Shown here in pieces: positions 49,221 to 59,136 of a DNA stretch of 64,000 nucleotides. A program made the translations under genes and the position numbers. The DNA is taken from assembly GCA_013368315.1 (NCBI GenBank), contig JAACJM010000036.1, positions 372,001 to 436,000 of the forward strand. The letters are read 5' to 3'. The notes beneath the pieces were generated by a model, which saw only the letters and a program-made list of their open reading frames with translations, did not search any database and was not told the origin of the DNA. Source of the DNA: Tetrapyrgos nigripes (lineage: Eukaryota; Basidiomycota; Agaricomycetes; Agaricales; Campanellaceae). Position 1 is the first letter of the stretch. The number at the start of each line of letters is the position of its first letter.

Positions 49221-49786
49221 ATGAAGCCTCGGACGCTGGCCAACCTCTTCTTTGCTCTATCAGCAGCTACTATCGGGGTCTTTGCTGTAGAACCATGTGG
49301 CGAACTAGATAGTATCGCAAGGCTGCCGTTGAGTCATGTACCTGCAGAAGGGAACCACTCGGATAGTTGGCATGAAGGAGAACGTTACTTGGTACGTCTG
49401 GCTAACTACTATTTCTCTGTTGAATTGCTTGACGCGTTTTCTACTATCTTGATCAGGTTTGGGTGCTCGAGTTTGCCTGCAGGCACTGCCAGGATTACTC
49501 TTGGGCCAGGTTCTTGTGAGTTCTGATTTTAACTTGTAGTGCTTGACCTTTGAGACTCACACTACCGTTTCTAGACGATGATAATGTCCTCGTACCTGAC
49601 TTTGACTTCTTTACCCACCCAGATTTCGCTGAAGTGACCGTCCCGGATGTTCCAGACGGCGAATACTTTATTGTTAGTGAGTTTTTCTTCAAGTCGGAGA
49701 AGTGGCGGTCACTTACATGGGTATCCAGTTTGGGGAGATAGTAAAAATGCGAATTTTAATGCCAGGTTCAGTGTTGTACGCTCTTC
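49221..49786 (+). pseudogene. Kre9-like secreted protein, copy B, frameshifted
   Basis: Signal peptide and first 20 mature residues match copy A (MKPRTLANLFFALSAATIGV). At about 49354 copy B reads GAAGGGAACCACTCGG where copy A reads GAAGGGGCCACTTGG, one base more. The frame then leaves the ITW motif and runs into unrelated codons. The later exons (PDFDFFTHPDFAEVTVPDVP) are conserved in DNA but out of frame, and the stop used in copy A is lost (TTACCC in place of TAGCCC). The promoter TATAAA is kept at 49191-49196. Confidence 0.75.
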
Positions 49787-50245
49787 TTACCCCCCGGTTA
49801 GGATTTAACTTAGGACCCTTGTTGTGACTGAATAAATTGAAAGCTGACATGCTGTTCTCTGCTGTTCTGTGGACTTCTGAGTCAACTACGCAGAAGGAAA
49901 TGCAAAGCCTGACACTGCCAAGGCGAGGCAAAAGCGCAAGTTGGCTTAGGCATATCACTTTTCCTCCGCTCTTCGTCGGGTAGATCCCGACTGACACATT
50001 TCAGTCATTGGTTTACTGATTTTCTTTTAATGATTATTCATTCATTCAGGTTTCTCTAGCTTCAATGTCATAGTCCATTCAAACTTCTGCATTGCCAACA
50101 TCAACTCTTTTCAATCTTTGGTGATCTTCTCCCGCTTTCTCGTTAGTCACTTGCGGATGGTTGTATCAGCATCAAAAGATGTAGTCCGGACTCACTTAAC
50201 CTATCTGGGATCCATCCCAACGCAACTCTTTGCATCTCCACCACT

Positions 50246-51699
50246 ATGATCTTCCTTACTTCCAATCAGGCCAGCGGTGACAGCAAACGCTTGAAGAGTG
50301 AGTCTCTTACACATTGACTGAGTATCTTATCCATTGACTCCATGATAACGCTAGCGTATCCTCAACAAGGCAGTAGTGGGAAAAGGCAGGGATTACTAGT
50401 ATTCCAGCAACCTTGGGCTATCAGCCCTGCCATTATCGCGAACGCAACTACTCGTATGAAGCTACTGGATCCACAAGCGACGGGTGGAATCCTGAAATGC
50501 AGCTTTGTCAAATTTTATGCAAACATCTTCTCAATTGTGGACCTGGCTAAGATTTGGTGAGTTGCGTTAGCTGCGTTGATCCGACAACGCTTTCTGGACT
50601 AACTTCGCCCGCATATAACTAGGAACCTAGTCGACATCCTTAAAGAGGGGTCTATCTCCCAAGACGAGTTCGCTGTCGCGCTGTTCTTTTTGCATAGAAC
50701 ATCAGTGGGTCTACCGCTACCGCAAAAACTTTCTATCGCTCTCATCCCGCCATCTATACGTTCTCATCCTCAATTCCAATTTTTTTCATATGGTCCCGAC
50801 CTTGATAATGAGGAGACGTGGGATCTAAAAGCAGAAAGACCTATCGATTGGACTATAAACGAGTCTATCCAATTACATGGTGCTAGTATCTTCAAAGCCA
50901 AGGACACTCAGAATGTGGGGTATATCAGGCAAGAGGTAGTGACTGCTTTTGTGAGGAGGTTTTGCCTTGGAGATAGAGATACCAACCAGATATAGTGAGT
51001 AACAGTATCTTGGAAGTCGGACACTATTGATCTTGCTCGCCCATAGCAAGTTATTGGGACTGAAGACAACTCGTCATATCACCTTGCACATTTTCACGCT
51101 TACACTATTCTTCATCCATTGGACACTGGCCGGGCAGGACCTTCCTCAAACATTTCCCGAATCTCTGAAGACGGCCTTAAGACCAATTTCCCCCTCGACC
51201 ACCCATCCGAATAGATTAGATGAGCCAATTCCTTCAAGTCGGTCTGCTATACGAAATTGTGAGTGCGTGCTGCCGTACATCACTACACAGTCCTTACTAA
51301 CCTTTGATTCCAGACCGCGATTCGATTCGGGTCTTGACTATTGAAAATGAACGTCTTAAGGAGCAGCGCTCAGCTTTGACAACCACGACCACAGATGATG
51401 AGACTGTTAGGCGAGCTGTTCGGCCTCTACCAATCCCATCCTCTCCACAATCACAGACCCCCTCTGAGCTCTCAGTTGGCAGTGAGGACACTTCGCCATC
51501 GATATCTTCACCAGCTCCGTTTGATGACCTGCGTGAAGAAGTTGATCAATTGAGAGCAATGATAGAACGATTGATGGTGGAAAATGAGGCACTCCGGGGC
51601 TCTGTTCGAGAGATACAAGTGGAGCGAGGAATAGAAGGTATCCAAAATGTCGCTCTTGGAGTGGAAGATTTGCCACCTCCATATGAGGAAGCATTTTGA
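50246..51699 (+). CDS. EH-domain protein, short form C (EH3-EH4 only)
   Basis: Diverged paralogue lacking EH1 and EH2. A short first exon (MIFLTSNQASGDSKRLK) joins across an intron to YPQQGSSGKRQGLLV, then PAIIANATTRMKLLDPQATG, DLAKIW, NLVDILKEGSISQDEFAVAL, LPQKLSIALIPPSIRSHP (the Ede1-type linker), an EH4-like DWTINESIQLHGASIF segment and LHIFTLTLFFIHWTLAGQDL. The C-terminus has a coiled coil (DDLREEVDQLRAMIERLMVE) and ends GVEDLPPPYEEAF with PPxY. The intron after DRDTNQIY and the last intron match the long copies. First-exon choice is a guess; the rest is well supported. Confidence 0.75.
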
Positions 51700-52627
51700 A
51701 TTGTCATTGTGTTTATGCCAGCAACTTCAAGTCATTGAAACGCAGTATAATGTATCAGGTAGAATTACATATAATGTGCCTGTTCCTTAGGTACACCGCT
51801 ACCGAATAGCTACTAAAATTGGCTAGGTTTCGTCTAAGTAGTGCCAAAAAGACGCGTTGACTTGGCGTTGACTGCATTCCTTCCCTTCTGTACCTAACTC
51901 TCTCCCCACCCAGACCTCACCTGCAAAACCTCTGGCTTCCTAGTCAATAACACCTAACCCCACACATGGTCCGTCATCGTTCTCCTCTCCATGATAATCC
52001 ACGTCGCCTCCTACCCAACTGGTCTTGGATGTCCCCTGGCAGCAGGCGAATTCTGCTCTCTGGAATACCGAGGCATGGGAATCTCGCTTTCCACTGCAAT
52101 GGATTGGGCTCTGCTATAACGACATCTCTGGTCGTTCTCACTGGTGATTTGATTTCGTCATCTTTAAGGACCCAATTGCGGAGTCGTCGCACTCGAGGTT
52201 GTATGCTTGCAGTGTTAAGCTTGAAATGATTTAATCTCGAGGCTGGTGATTGTGTCGTGCATGTGAATACAGCACTACTTACCTCTTCTTCATTTTTATG
52301 GCTGGATTTGTACTCACGTCTACTTGTACAGGTGAAATTTGATCGAATACATTATTTAGATACAAACTATCACTCCAACAAAGCCTCCGACTGGGGGCTC
52401 TTTCTCGAATGCTGATGGAGAGAACTGTTGGCAGGTCCATTGCCTCCAGTGAGTCTCCCCGGCCTATATGCCAAAGCTTGTCGTTAACCATAGTTCCCAT
52501 TGCATTTTCATTCTAGATTTTAAAGCAGAGTGAGTAATTATGTCGATTGTTCCAAAACTTCGACACTGATAATCCGTCAATCTAAGTCTGAAAAGCAACA
52601 TCTACCCGTCCCCATTGATATCTTAGC
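51700..52627. other. Intergenic with a transporter scrap
   Basis: No intact gene. It contains the fragment listed at 52018-52123. Poorly defined otherwise. Confidence 0.4.
52018..52123 (+). pseudogene. Fragment resembling a sugar transporter (MFS)
   Basis: One frame reads AGEFCSLEYRGMGISLSTAM followed by DWALL and a stop. This resembles the YPAE-x-R-x(n)-G-x-S-x-ATNW segment after TM10 in hexose-type major facilitator proteins. No flanking membrane segments are recognisable, so it is at most a scrap. It could be a chance match. Confidence 0.3.
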
Positions 52628-53100
52628 AGGCCAAGACCTTGCCCCTTACAACTGTAAAAGTCAAGAAGGAGGAAGAAGAGGCAGCGAAGAAGAAAGCCGA
52701 CGCAGAAGCTGAAAAGGCCAAAAAGAAAGCCGAGGAAGAAGCGAGGAAAGCTACTGAGGAGGCTGCCAAGAATACACCGGAAGGAGGGACGAACATGACC
52801 ACAGTCGTCAACGTGGACGGGTCGACAACTGTGACTACGACTACGGTGGTTTTCATCACTACAGAAAAGACGGAGGACGGAGAAGGAGTAGTAGAGACGA
52901 AGGAACAGAAGACCACGATAGCAGTGTCTATGATCTACATCTGCAGCTCACAATCTGCTGACTGGAGAGATGCAAAACCAGACGCCATACAGGATGCAGT
53001 GGATGCCTCTGAAGACAATCCAAGGGGTGTTCAAAATGTTATTGCCGTATATCACCTTGGGGGGGAGGGGGGGTCAAGGGGTCCTTATGACCGAGAATGA
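52628..53100 (+). CDS. Hypothetical charged coiled-coil protein fragment
   Basis: Open frame after an AG at 52629: AKTLPLTTVKVKKEEEEAAK, then a Lys/Glu/Ala helix, then NMTTVVNVDGSTTVTTTTVV, a Thr/Val-rich strand region. It ends GGEGGSRGPYDRE at a stop near 53098. There is no clear start codon, and a first exon upstream of 52590 would be needed. The end of the frame runs over a G-rich tract. No family recognised; possibly a decayed gene. Confidence 0.3.
53059..53081. other. G-run cluster (possible quadruplex)
   Basis: Seven G, one A, seven G, TCAA, four G on the plus strand. The two seven-base runs can each be read as two shorter runs, so four G-tracts are available. It lies at the 3' end of the charged open frame. 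Confidence 0.5.
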
Positions 53101-53436
53101 CAAAGTTAGTCCTAGCGCCCCAGAAATGGTCCGTAGTACTTGCTGTAGCTGGAAAACACTCAATTCAATGTTCTTACAACAAAGACGCGCCTAGGGCATG
53201 TGGGAACCGACTGATACACCAAATCAGGAAGGTCCAAGGCCAGACCACAGCTCGCAAACCATGTCACATGGTTTGCATGTGACCTAAATTTCGCTTTAAC
53301 CGTGTCGCGCGAGTTAAATAAGCTTTCTACTCTTACTAGCCCTCAATGCCTTTCTACTCTTACCAGCCCTCAACGCCTTTCTACTCTTAGTAGCCCTCAA
53401 CGCCTTTTTCCTACTCTCAAGACGCTTCTCCCTCTC
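53101..53436. other. Short gene-free stretch upstream of the proline-rich gene
   Basis: Ends in the 27-base tandem repeat at 53324-53404. CCATGTCACATGGTTTGCATGT just before it is a small palindrome-like element. No gene seen. Confidence 0.4.
53324..53404. repeat. Three tandem copies of a 27-bp unit
   Basis: Unit TTTCTACTCTTACTAGCCCT plus CAATGCC, at 53324-53350, 53351-53377 and 53378-53404, with one to three changes per copy. A partial fourth unit follows. It sits 33-113 bases upstream of the next ATG and gives that gene a pyrimidine-rich leader. Confidence 0.9.
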
Positions 53437-54305
53437 ATGGCAAACATTCCTCCTGCTCCTCCTGCTCCTCCTGTTCCTCCTGTAATCCCGGGCCTCCCAG
53501 CTCTTCCAGGACCAGCCAACCCACCCCAATGGGCAGACCTTGCCGCAGCCGAGATCTGGCGTATAGAAACAATCAACCGGAATGGTGAGGTTGAAATAAT
53601 TGACTCTATGTATATACATGCTGACAACTCGCAGATGTAACGCCCGCCCAATTTGCTGGTGTGTCAAGATACATGGCAGAACTCCAGCAACTTATTCAAC
53701 CTAACCTGCCTAACCCACCCCCCAACCCACCTAACCCACTTGCAAACAACGGCCAACAAATTTTACGACAGTTGAGGGCAGTGAACAACCAACTGACCCA
53801 AATAAACCAGACTCTTAATGGCCACACCAGGACACTAGCCCGACACAGTACTAAGCTTGATAAGCTTGATAACATCGAGAAGAATCAAGCACAGTTCCAA
53901 CAGTACATGCTTCGTGTATGTACATTCTTGATTTGGGCAGTAGTTATGATCTAGTACTAATTAATAATCTCTTTGTCAGAATGAAAACCTGAACTGTGGA
54001 AACAATCAGTTGGTCGAGGTCCCGCTCTCAATAATATTGCCAAACCAGCAATACAACCCCTGGGGCCAACAAACTGTGAGTACAAACCTTCAGCCAAAGA
54101 TTGTGGACTGAGGATGCCTCTTTAGCGTGGTTTTCATGGTCATGCTGCCGTTGTATTGCCACGTCTCAACAGCTGGCAAGCCATAGACAATCTCAACAAC
54201 AATGAGCTCTGGCAGTACTATCGCCATTATGGAGGGAGCCTACCTGCTCCAGCACGTCCACAGCAGATTCAATATGTCAAGTGCAAAGTGGGCTGTTGGC
54301 TCTGA
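53437..54305 (+). CDS. Hypothetical proline-rich, coiled-coil protein
   Basis: Four exons. Exon 1: MANIPPAPPAPPVPPVIPG... to IETINRN. The intron at about 53585-53634 leads to DVTPAQFAGVSRYMAELQQL, a PNPPPNPPNP stretch and a short helix with regular hydrophobics (LRAVNNQLTQINQTLNGHTR). The intron at about 53917-53979 leads to NENLNCGNNQLVEVPLS. The last exon, after an AG at 54125, reads RGFHGHAAVVLPRLNSW to CKVGCWL-stop. All joins keep frame. I do not know the family; proteins of this style recur in mushroom genomes. It lies between two EH copies. Confidence 0.55.
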
Positions 54306-54402
54306 TAGACGAGGTAGTTGGTCCTCAGACTGCAAATGATTATGAGACTTGTGGTTTCCTTCAACTTCCTTGATACTACGTGAACACTTTCCTTCAGGCT
54401 AT

Positions 54403-54505
54403 ACCACCTCCATATGAGGAGGCATTTTGAATTGTCATTGTGTTTATACCAAGTCATTGAAACGCAGTATGTATAATGTATCGGCAGTAGTGTGCCTGTT
54501 CGCCT
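54403..54505 (+). repeat. Duplicated tail of EH gene C
   Basis: CCACCTCCATATGAGGAGGC, TTTTGAATTGTCATTGTG, AAGTCATTGAAACGCAGTAT and GTGCCTGTTC repeat the end of the EH gene at 51673-51787, including its stop codon and 3' flank. No more of that gene is present here. It marks a duplication or insertion joint. Confidence 0.85.
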
Positions 54506-54650
54506 GTTCCTTTCAGATGACAATGCATTTCCTTTCTTGGAATGACTCGACCCTGAAAGCGACACCACACTATGTAATTTATCCGGATCCGAATGGCGCC
54601 AACCCTGCCGAACAACACGTCTTTCTTTTGCTTCATGAGGATCCTCAAGC

Positions 54651-56110
54651 ATGACATTACTTCCTCAACGTCGCACTCAACGTTGCCCTGTCTCTGTGGC
54701 CCGAAAATTCCTAGGACAAGCATGGGCTATCAATCCAGCTATTATAGCGAATGCTGCTACTCGCATGAGAATACTGGATCCCCAAGCTACTGGTGTGATT
54801 TCAAAGTGGACATTCGTCAACTTTTATGAGAAGTTGCACTTCGCCAGCGCAGACTTGCTCAAAATTTGGTGAGTAGAGTTGGTTGTATCACTTTCAGGAC
54901 TGAACCCAGGTGCCTGTAGGAATCTTGTCGACTTTCTGAAGAGCGGTTTCATCACTCAAGACGAATTTGTAGTTGCACTGTTCTTTCTACATAGGACATT
55001 GGTCGGTCTGCCACTGCCCCAAACACTCCCAATGATTCTTGTACCCCCATCTATCCGCTCCCATCCTCAGTTCCAATCCTCTTCATATGACGACGACGAG
55101 ATATGGCAGACAAAGACAGGAGTACCGACTGATTGGACCATTCCCGAATCTCTCCATTTCCATGCCGCTAGACTCTTCAGCGACATGGACTCCCAAGACG
55201 TAGGGTATATCGAGCAGTGTTCAATAATTGCTCTGAGAAAGAAGTTTAGACTTGGAGCGAATGATTGCAGGCGAATACGGTGAGTTGTATGATGTACGTT
55301 TACGAGGCAGACACATTGCTAACATGGTCTTCTCATAGCAAGCTATTGGGACTGATGAAGACCCCTCGTGTCGACTTACATCTCTTCACGGTCATAATGT
55401 TCTTCATTCATTGGACACTAGCTGGGCAGGATCTTCCGCGAACCCTTCCTGATGCCCTAAAAACGGCTGCATCGTCCCCATCTTCACGTACTCGTGATTA
55501 CCAAACGGTGGAGCCATATCCACTTCCGTCGGCACCACCGGATTGTGAGTTTGTTGCATTTCTTCGACTTGTACATATGGGTTTATAACTATTCTTGCCA
55601 GCTTACAATTCCTTGACCCCTGAGAACCAGCGACCACCTAAAAAAGAAGTGCCTTTGACGAACATGAACGCTGTCTTGTTGGCCAAGTTGACGGTAACAC
55701 CGAAGCGGCCCGTTCGACCTTTACCATCGCCATCATCTCCTCTGGCTCGATCTCAATCTCAATCCTCAAGTGTAACGTTCTCCACTGGGGAGGCATCACC
55801 TGTCCGACCTCTACCGCAACCATTCTCTTCCCGATCCCAATCATTGTCATTACCTCCACGACCCCAGTCCGTGTACTCGAGCTCAACGCTCTCTTCACCC
55901 GCTTTGTCAAATGATTCGGATTTGCGCACAGAAGTTGACCATCTGAGGGAGATGATAGAACGATTAATGGAGGAGAATGCCACACTTAAAAGCTCTGTAC
56001 AGGAAATGCAACGTCAACGGATGGGACAAGAAGTGGAAAGTAGTGTTCCACTAATAGATGCTGGTGTAGTAGTCGAGGATTCACCGCCTCCATATGAGAT
56101 GTTACTGTAG
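54651..56110 (+). CDS. EH-domain protein, short form D (EH3-EH4 only)
   Basis: Paralogue of the gene at 50246. Start MTLLPQRRTQRCPVSVARKF, then AINPAIIANAATRMRILDPQ, LLKIW, NLVDFLKSGFITQDEFVVAL, LPMILVPPSIRSHP, DWTIPESLHFHAARLFSDMD and LHLFTVIMFFIHWTLAGQDL. A long Ser/Pro/Gln-rich linker precedes the coiled coil (DLRTEVDHLREMIERLMEEN). The end is DSPPPYEMLL, again with PPxY. Introns at about 54870, 55280-55338 and 55547-55601 match those of the other copies. No lesion seen. Confidence 0.78.
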
Positions 56111-56276
56111 CGATAGACCAGTCTGAGTCACGGTCGGTGTACTTGTATGTAGCTAGTATTACAGTAGTCTCAAGCAGACGTTATTGATTGCTACAAGGTA
56201 TAGGAGGTAATCATGGTCCGTCTGCATTCATCGGAAAGGTAGCCCTTGTCCATCACGTAGTTAGATTTAAGCACTC

Positions 56277-58478
56277 GAAGAAGTACTGTTGGTGGTGCTG
56301 TTCCGGATAATATACTGCTCACACACGCTTGCATTGTGGTACGCAGCGGGGTCACGGGTAAAATAGCCACGTCTAACACCTTCGGTGTACGACCACTGTC
56401 TAGCTGTCTCCCCAGCCAAAGTCGAATTCTCGATCTTGAAGTTCCAGAACTATGTCAGGTAGAGAGATGGACACAGCCCAGTGACCTTGGAAAAAAAGTG
56501 GACATTAACTTACAATCCAACCGGCGTCTTTGCCGTATTGCAACTTTTGAGCGTCAGCCCAGTCTCTCAAGAAGGCGTCCGTGGTATTCGTTTCGTTGAA
56601 ATTCGTAGCTAGACTCCATTCTGAGTTTGTGAAGCGTCAGCCACTACCATGGACAGTAATGAAAAACCGGAAAGCAATGCTCAACTTACCACCGAACCAT
56701 AGAGGAACGTTACGATTCTTCACCGCATTTTCAACACGGTCGAGATCTAATGATTGGCGAGTGAGTGGTTTTTAGCGGTAGTTTGCCGAAAAGGCAGCTT
56801 ACTGCAAAGATGGGTCAGGTAGGCTTTAGGATTAGGATCAGCAACACCCTTTGTGTGTCCGAATCATGTCAGTGATCAATTCCACCTCCTCCTGACAAGT
56901 ATGAAGTAGTCTTACCCCGAAACTGCATAGTAGAAAGAACATGATCAGTGAGTTTACGGCAGACAGCAAAGGAGGATACACACTTATAGTACAAGTGGTT
57001 ATCGTAACTTTGAGGTCCCATAGCAATATCAGCAGCGTTGGGAGGGTTGTTGTACTGCCAAGTGACATCCATAAAGCTATCACAATAAGAAAGTCAGCAG
57101 TGGATCCAGAAACGACAAACAACAGAGACAAACTTGGTTTCGAGTGGAGGCTGTCCAACTAAACCAAAGACACTGCTCAATTCCAAACTACCCAGCTGGT
57201 CTAGTACTTCGCCGAGGATCGGGAGAGCTTCGATGATCACATCGCAGACGTCACCGAAAGGGCAGTTTTCCTTGGTAGAACTGCTAAACGCCAAGCCGAC
57301 ATCAACAGAGATGTACAACAAGTCCTCTCCTCTTTTGGCCTTGTAGGTGCCATCGAAGGTGCCTATTCCCAGGAGAGACTCCATTGCGCGCACGGTTTTG
57401 ACGAACTTCCTTTGGTCTGTTAAGGAATACAACAGATCAGGGCATGAAAAGAAAGCTTGAAAGAAAGAAATCCATACAATCACCGTGACCAGGTGTTCTG
57501 GAGGCGTTCATGATTGGCTCATTGATAGCGTGTATCGAGAAAACGGTTGAAAAGTCTGGGTGAAGGTGAGAGAGTCCGGTCATCACAGCAGCCCAGATCA
57601 AAGCTCTATTATAATTGAATCTATGCTGTTCGAAGAAAGATTAGACGTCAATTTTGGGAACTGTATTCGCAAATACTCACGTAGAACTGAGGACTATTGG
57701 TGCACTGGCCGGCGAACAATTGGTTGATAGCTGCTGCACCTGGAAGAGCATGATGGTCCAAGATAGCGACGATTCCAGCTTCCTTGAGTTGCTTGAGACC
57801 ACGAGCCTCCATTCAAGGAGTCAATGGAATAGCTTTTCCATAAAAATGTCAGTCACTCACAAGTTGGTTGATGCCACCTCGCGGGAAGAACTCCAAATCA
57901 CGATTAACCAGACTCTCAACGATCCAGTACCCGAGCTGGTATAGTTGAGCCAATCTCTAGACAACCTCAAGTAAGGGAACTCACAGGAATCCGAACGGTG
58001 TTGATACCTAGAGATACCAATTCATCGACATCGTTCTGGTTGAACCAGGTGTTCCTGAAAGGCGATTAGGCGATTAGTATGATAATTTGAAGCCTAGCGG
58101 CAAACGCCTCACCAGTGCTCTTCAAACATTTCATCCACGGTGTCCGGGTATGCTTTGGCGAATTCGCTGGACAGAACGTTAATCAAGGTTCACATTGAGA
58201 CCAGAAAGAAAACCTGACGAACAATTCTGAGGAAATGCATGTGGAACAATCATCACACCGTTCTCCACCCATACGCTCCCATTCTGCAGGCAACATCCAG
58301 TTCTCAATAAGCAGCCTGTACAAAGACATAAGAAGACGCCAAACATGGCGAAAAGAAGCAAAATCATTCACCATGAGCCCAAGTTGACCCCGTAGATCTT
58401 GTCGGGTCTAGTCGCAGTAGCCGCAACAGTAGACAGACACCAGAAGCCGGCAGCCAGCAAGAGGGAAAGAGAGCACAT
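56277..58478 (-). CDS. GH5 exo-beta-1,3-glucanase (glucan 1,3-beta-glucosidase)
   Basis: Secreted enzyme that trims glucose from beta-1,3-glucan, used in fungal wall remodelling. The signal peptide (MCSLSLLLAAGFWCLSTVAA) is followed by DKIYGVNLGSW, intron, LLIENWMLPAEWERMGGERC, DVDELVSLGINTVRIP and LGYWIVESLV. Next come GIVAILDHHALPGA, then SIHAINEPIM with the acid/base Glu, then PLWFGEWSLATNFN with the nucleophile Glu. The end is HNASVCEQYIIRNS, then a Ser/Thr-rich short tail and a stop at 56277-56279. About 15 introns. The gene is read away from the small secreted protein upstream of it. No lesion in any catalytic segment. Confidence 0.9.
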
Positions 58479-58558
58479 CAGGGTGGAGGATGATAGGTTG
58501 AAACGGGGCTTTACCTGGCTTTTCTATGCGTCAATAAAACACCGGGAGTAAGAGTCCT

Positions 58559-58996
58559 TTACATCCGTTCCTGATCTTTTACGTCGTAACAAGCGGAATA
58601 CTCGGGTGTGTGATACGGTACGTGTTTAGATACACTACATAGCCAAGGGTTTTGGACCATGAAACCGAAGTAGTCGTCCCTCGACTGATCGGTGCCAGCT
58701 TTGGTGAGATCCAACAATCGGTTGCAAATGGCTTTCCCTTCCAACGTGAAGCAGTTAGCTTCAAAAACTTTCATGAGCAGTAAGGCCATGTCACAGTGCT
58801 TCAGAGTTCCTGCTCCCTGCTTGTTGTCTTCATGAGCTCGGTTTCCAGATGAGAACAGATGGAGGAGAAGTGAGTTCTAGAATTTGAATGATACGATCGC
58901 GCTCGAAGGCGATACATGGCTGACATTGTGCTTGACTTCGGCAGTTACAGCGTCAAAGAGGCCGCCAGCGCAGACCAGCAGTACACTGAGGTTCAT
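58559..58996 (-). CDS. Small secreted hypothetical protein, about 129 aa
   Basis: Two exons: 58925-58996 encodes a signal-like MNLSVLLVCAGGLFDAVTA, and 58559-58876 encodes the remainder, joined in frame by a 48-base GTCAGC...CTAG intron. The mature part (AHEDNKQGAGTLKHCDMALL, DQSRDDYFGFMVQNPWLC, PYHTPEYSACYDVKDQERM) has four Cys and a conserved look, but I cannot name a family. Same orientation as the glucanase, 81 bases upstream of its ATG. Confidence 0.5.
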
Positions 58997-59136
58997 TGGA
59001 AGCAAGAAGAAGAAGCAAGGATTGGATTCTGAAGCTCGAGTTGGCATTGCGGTCGAGACTCGACATAGAGGACACCGAGTCACGTGCACAGGTAAAGATT
59101 TTCTTCGTCCCTTCCGAGAATCCTTCTGTTTTCGCT

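Larger units (their letters stand above)
45318..50060. repeat. Segmental tandem duplication, copy B (about 4.74 kb)
   Basis: Same order as copy A in direct orientation, 611 bases after its end. Differences: about 315 bases are deleted from the kinase-like 3' end, about 400 bases are inserted between the histone-fold relic and the EH promoter (46200-46580), and a frameshift lies in the Kre9-like gene. Confidence 0.9.
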
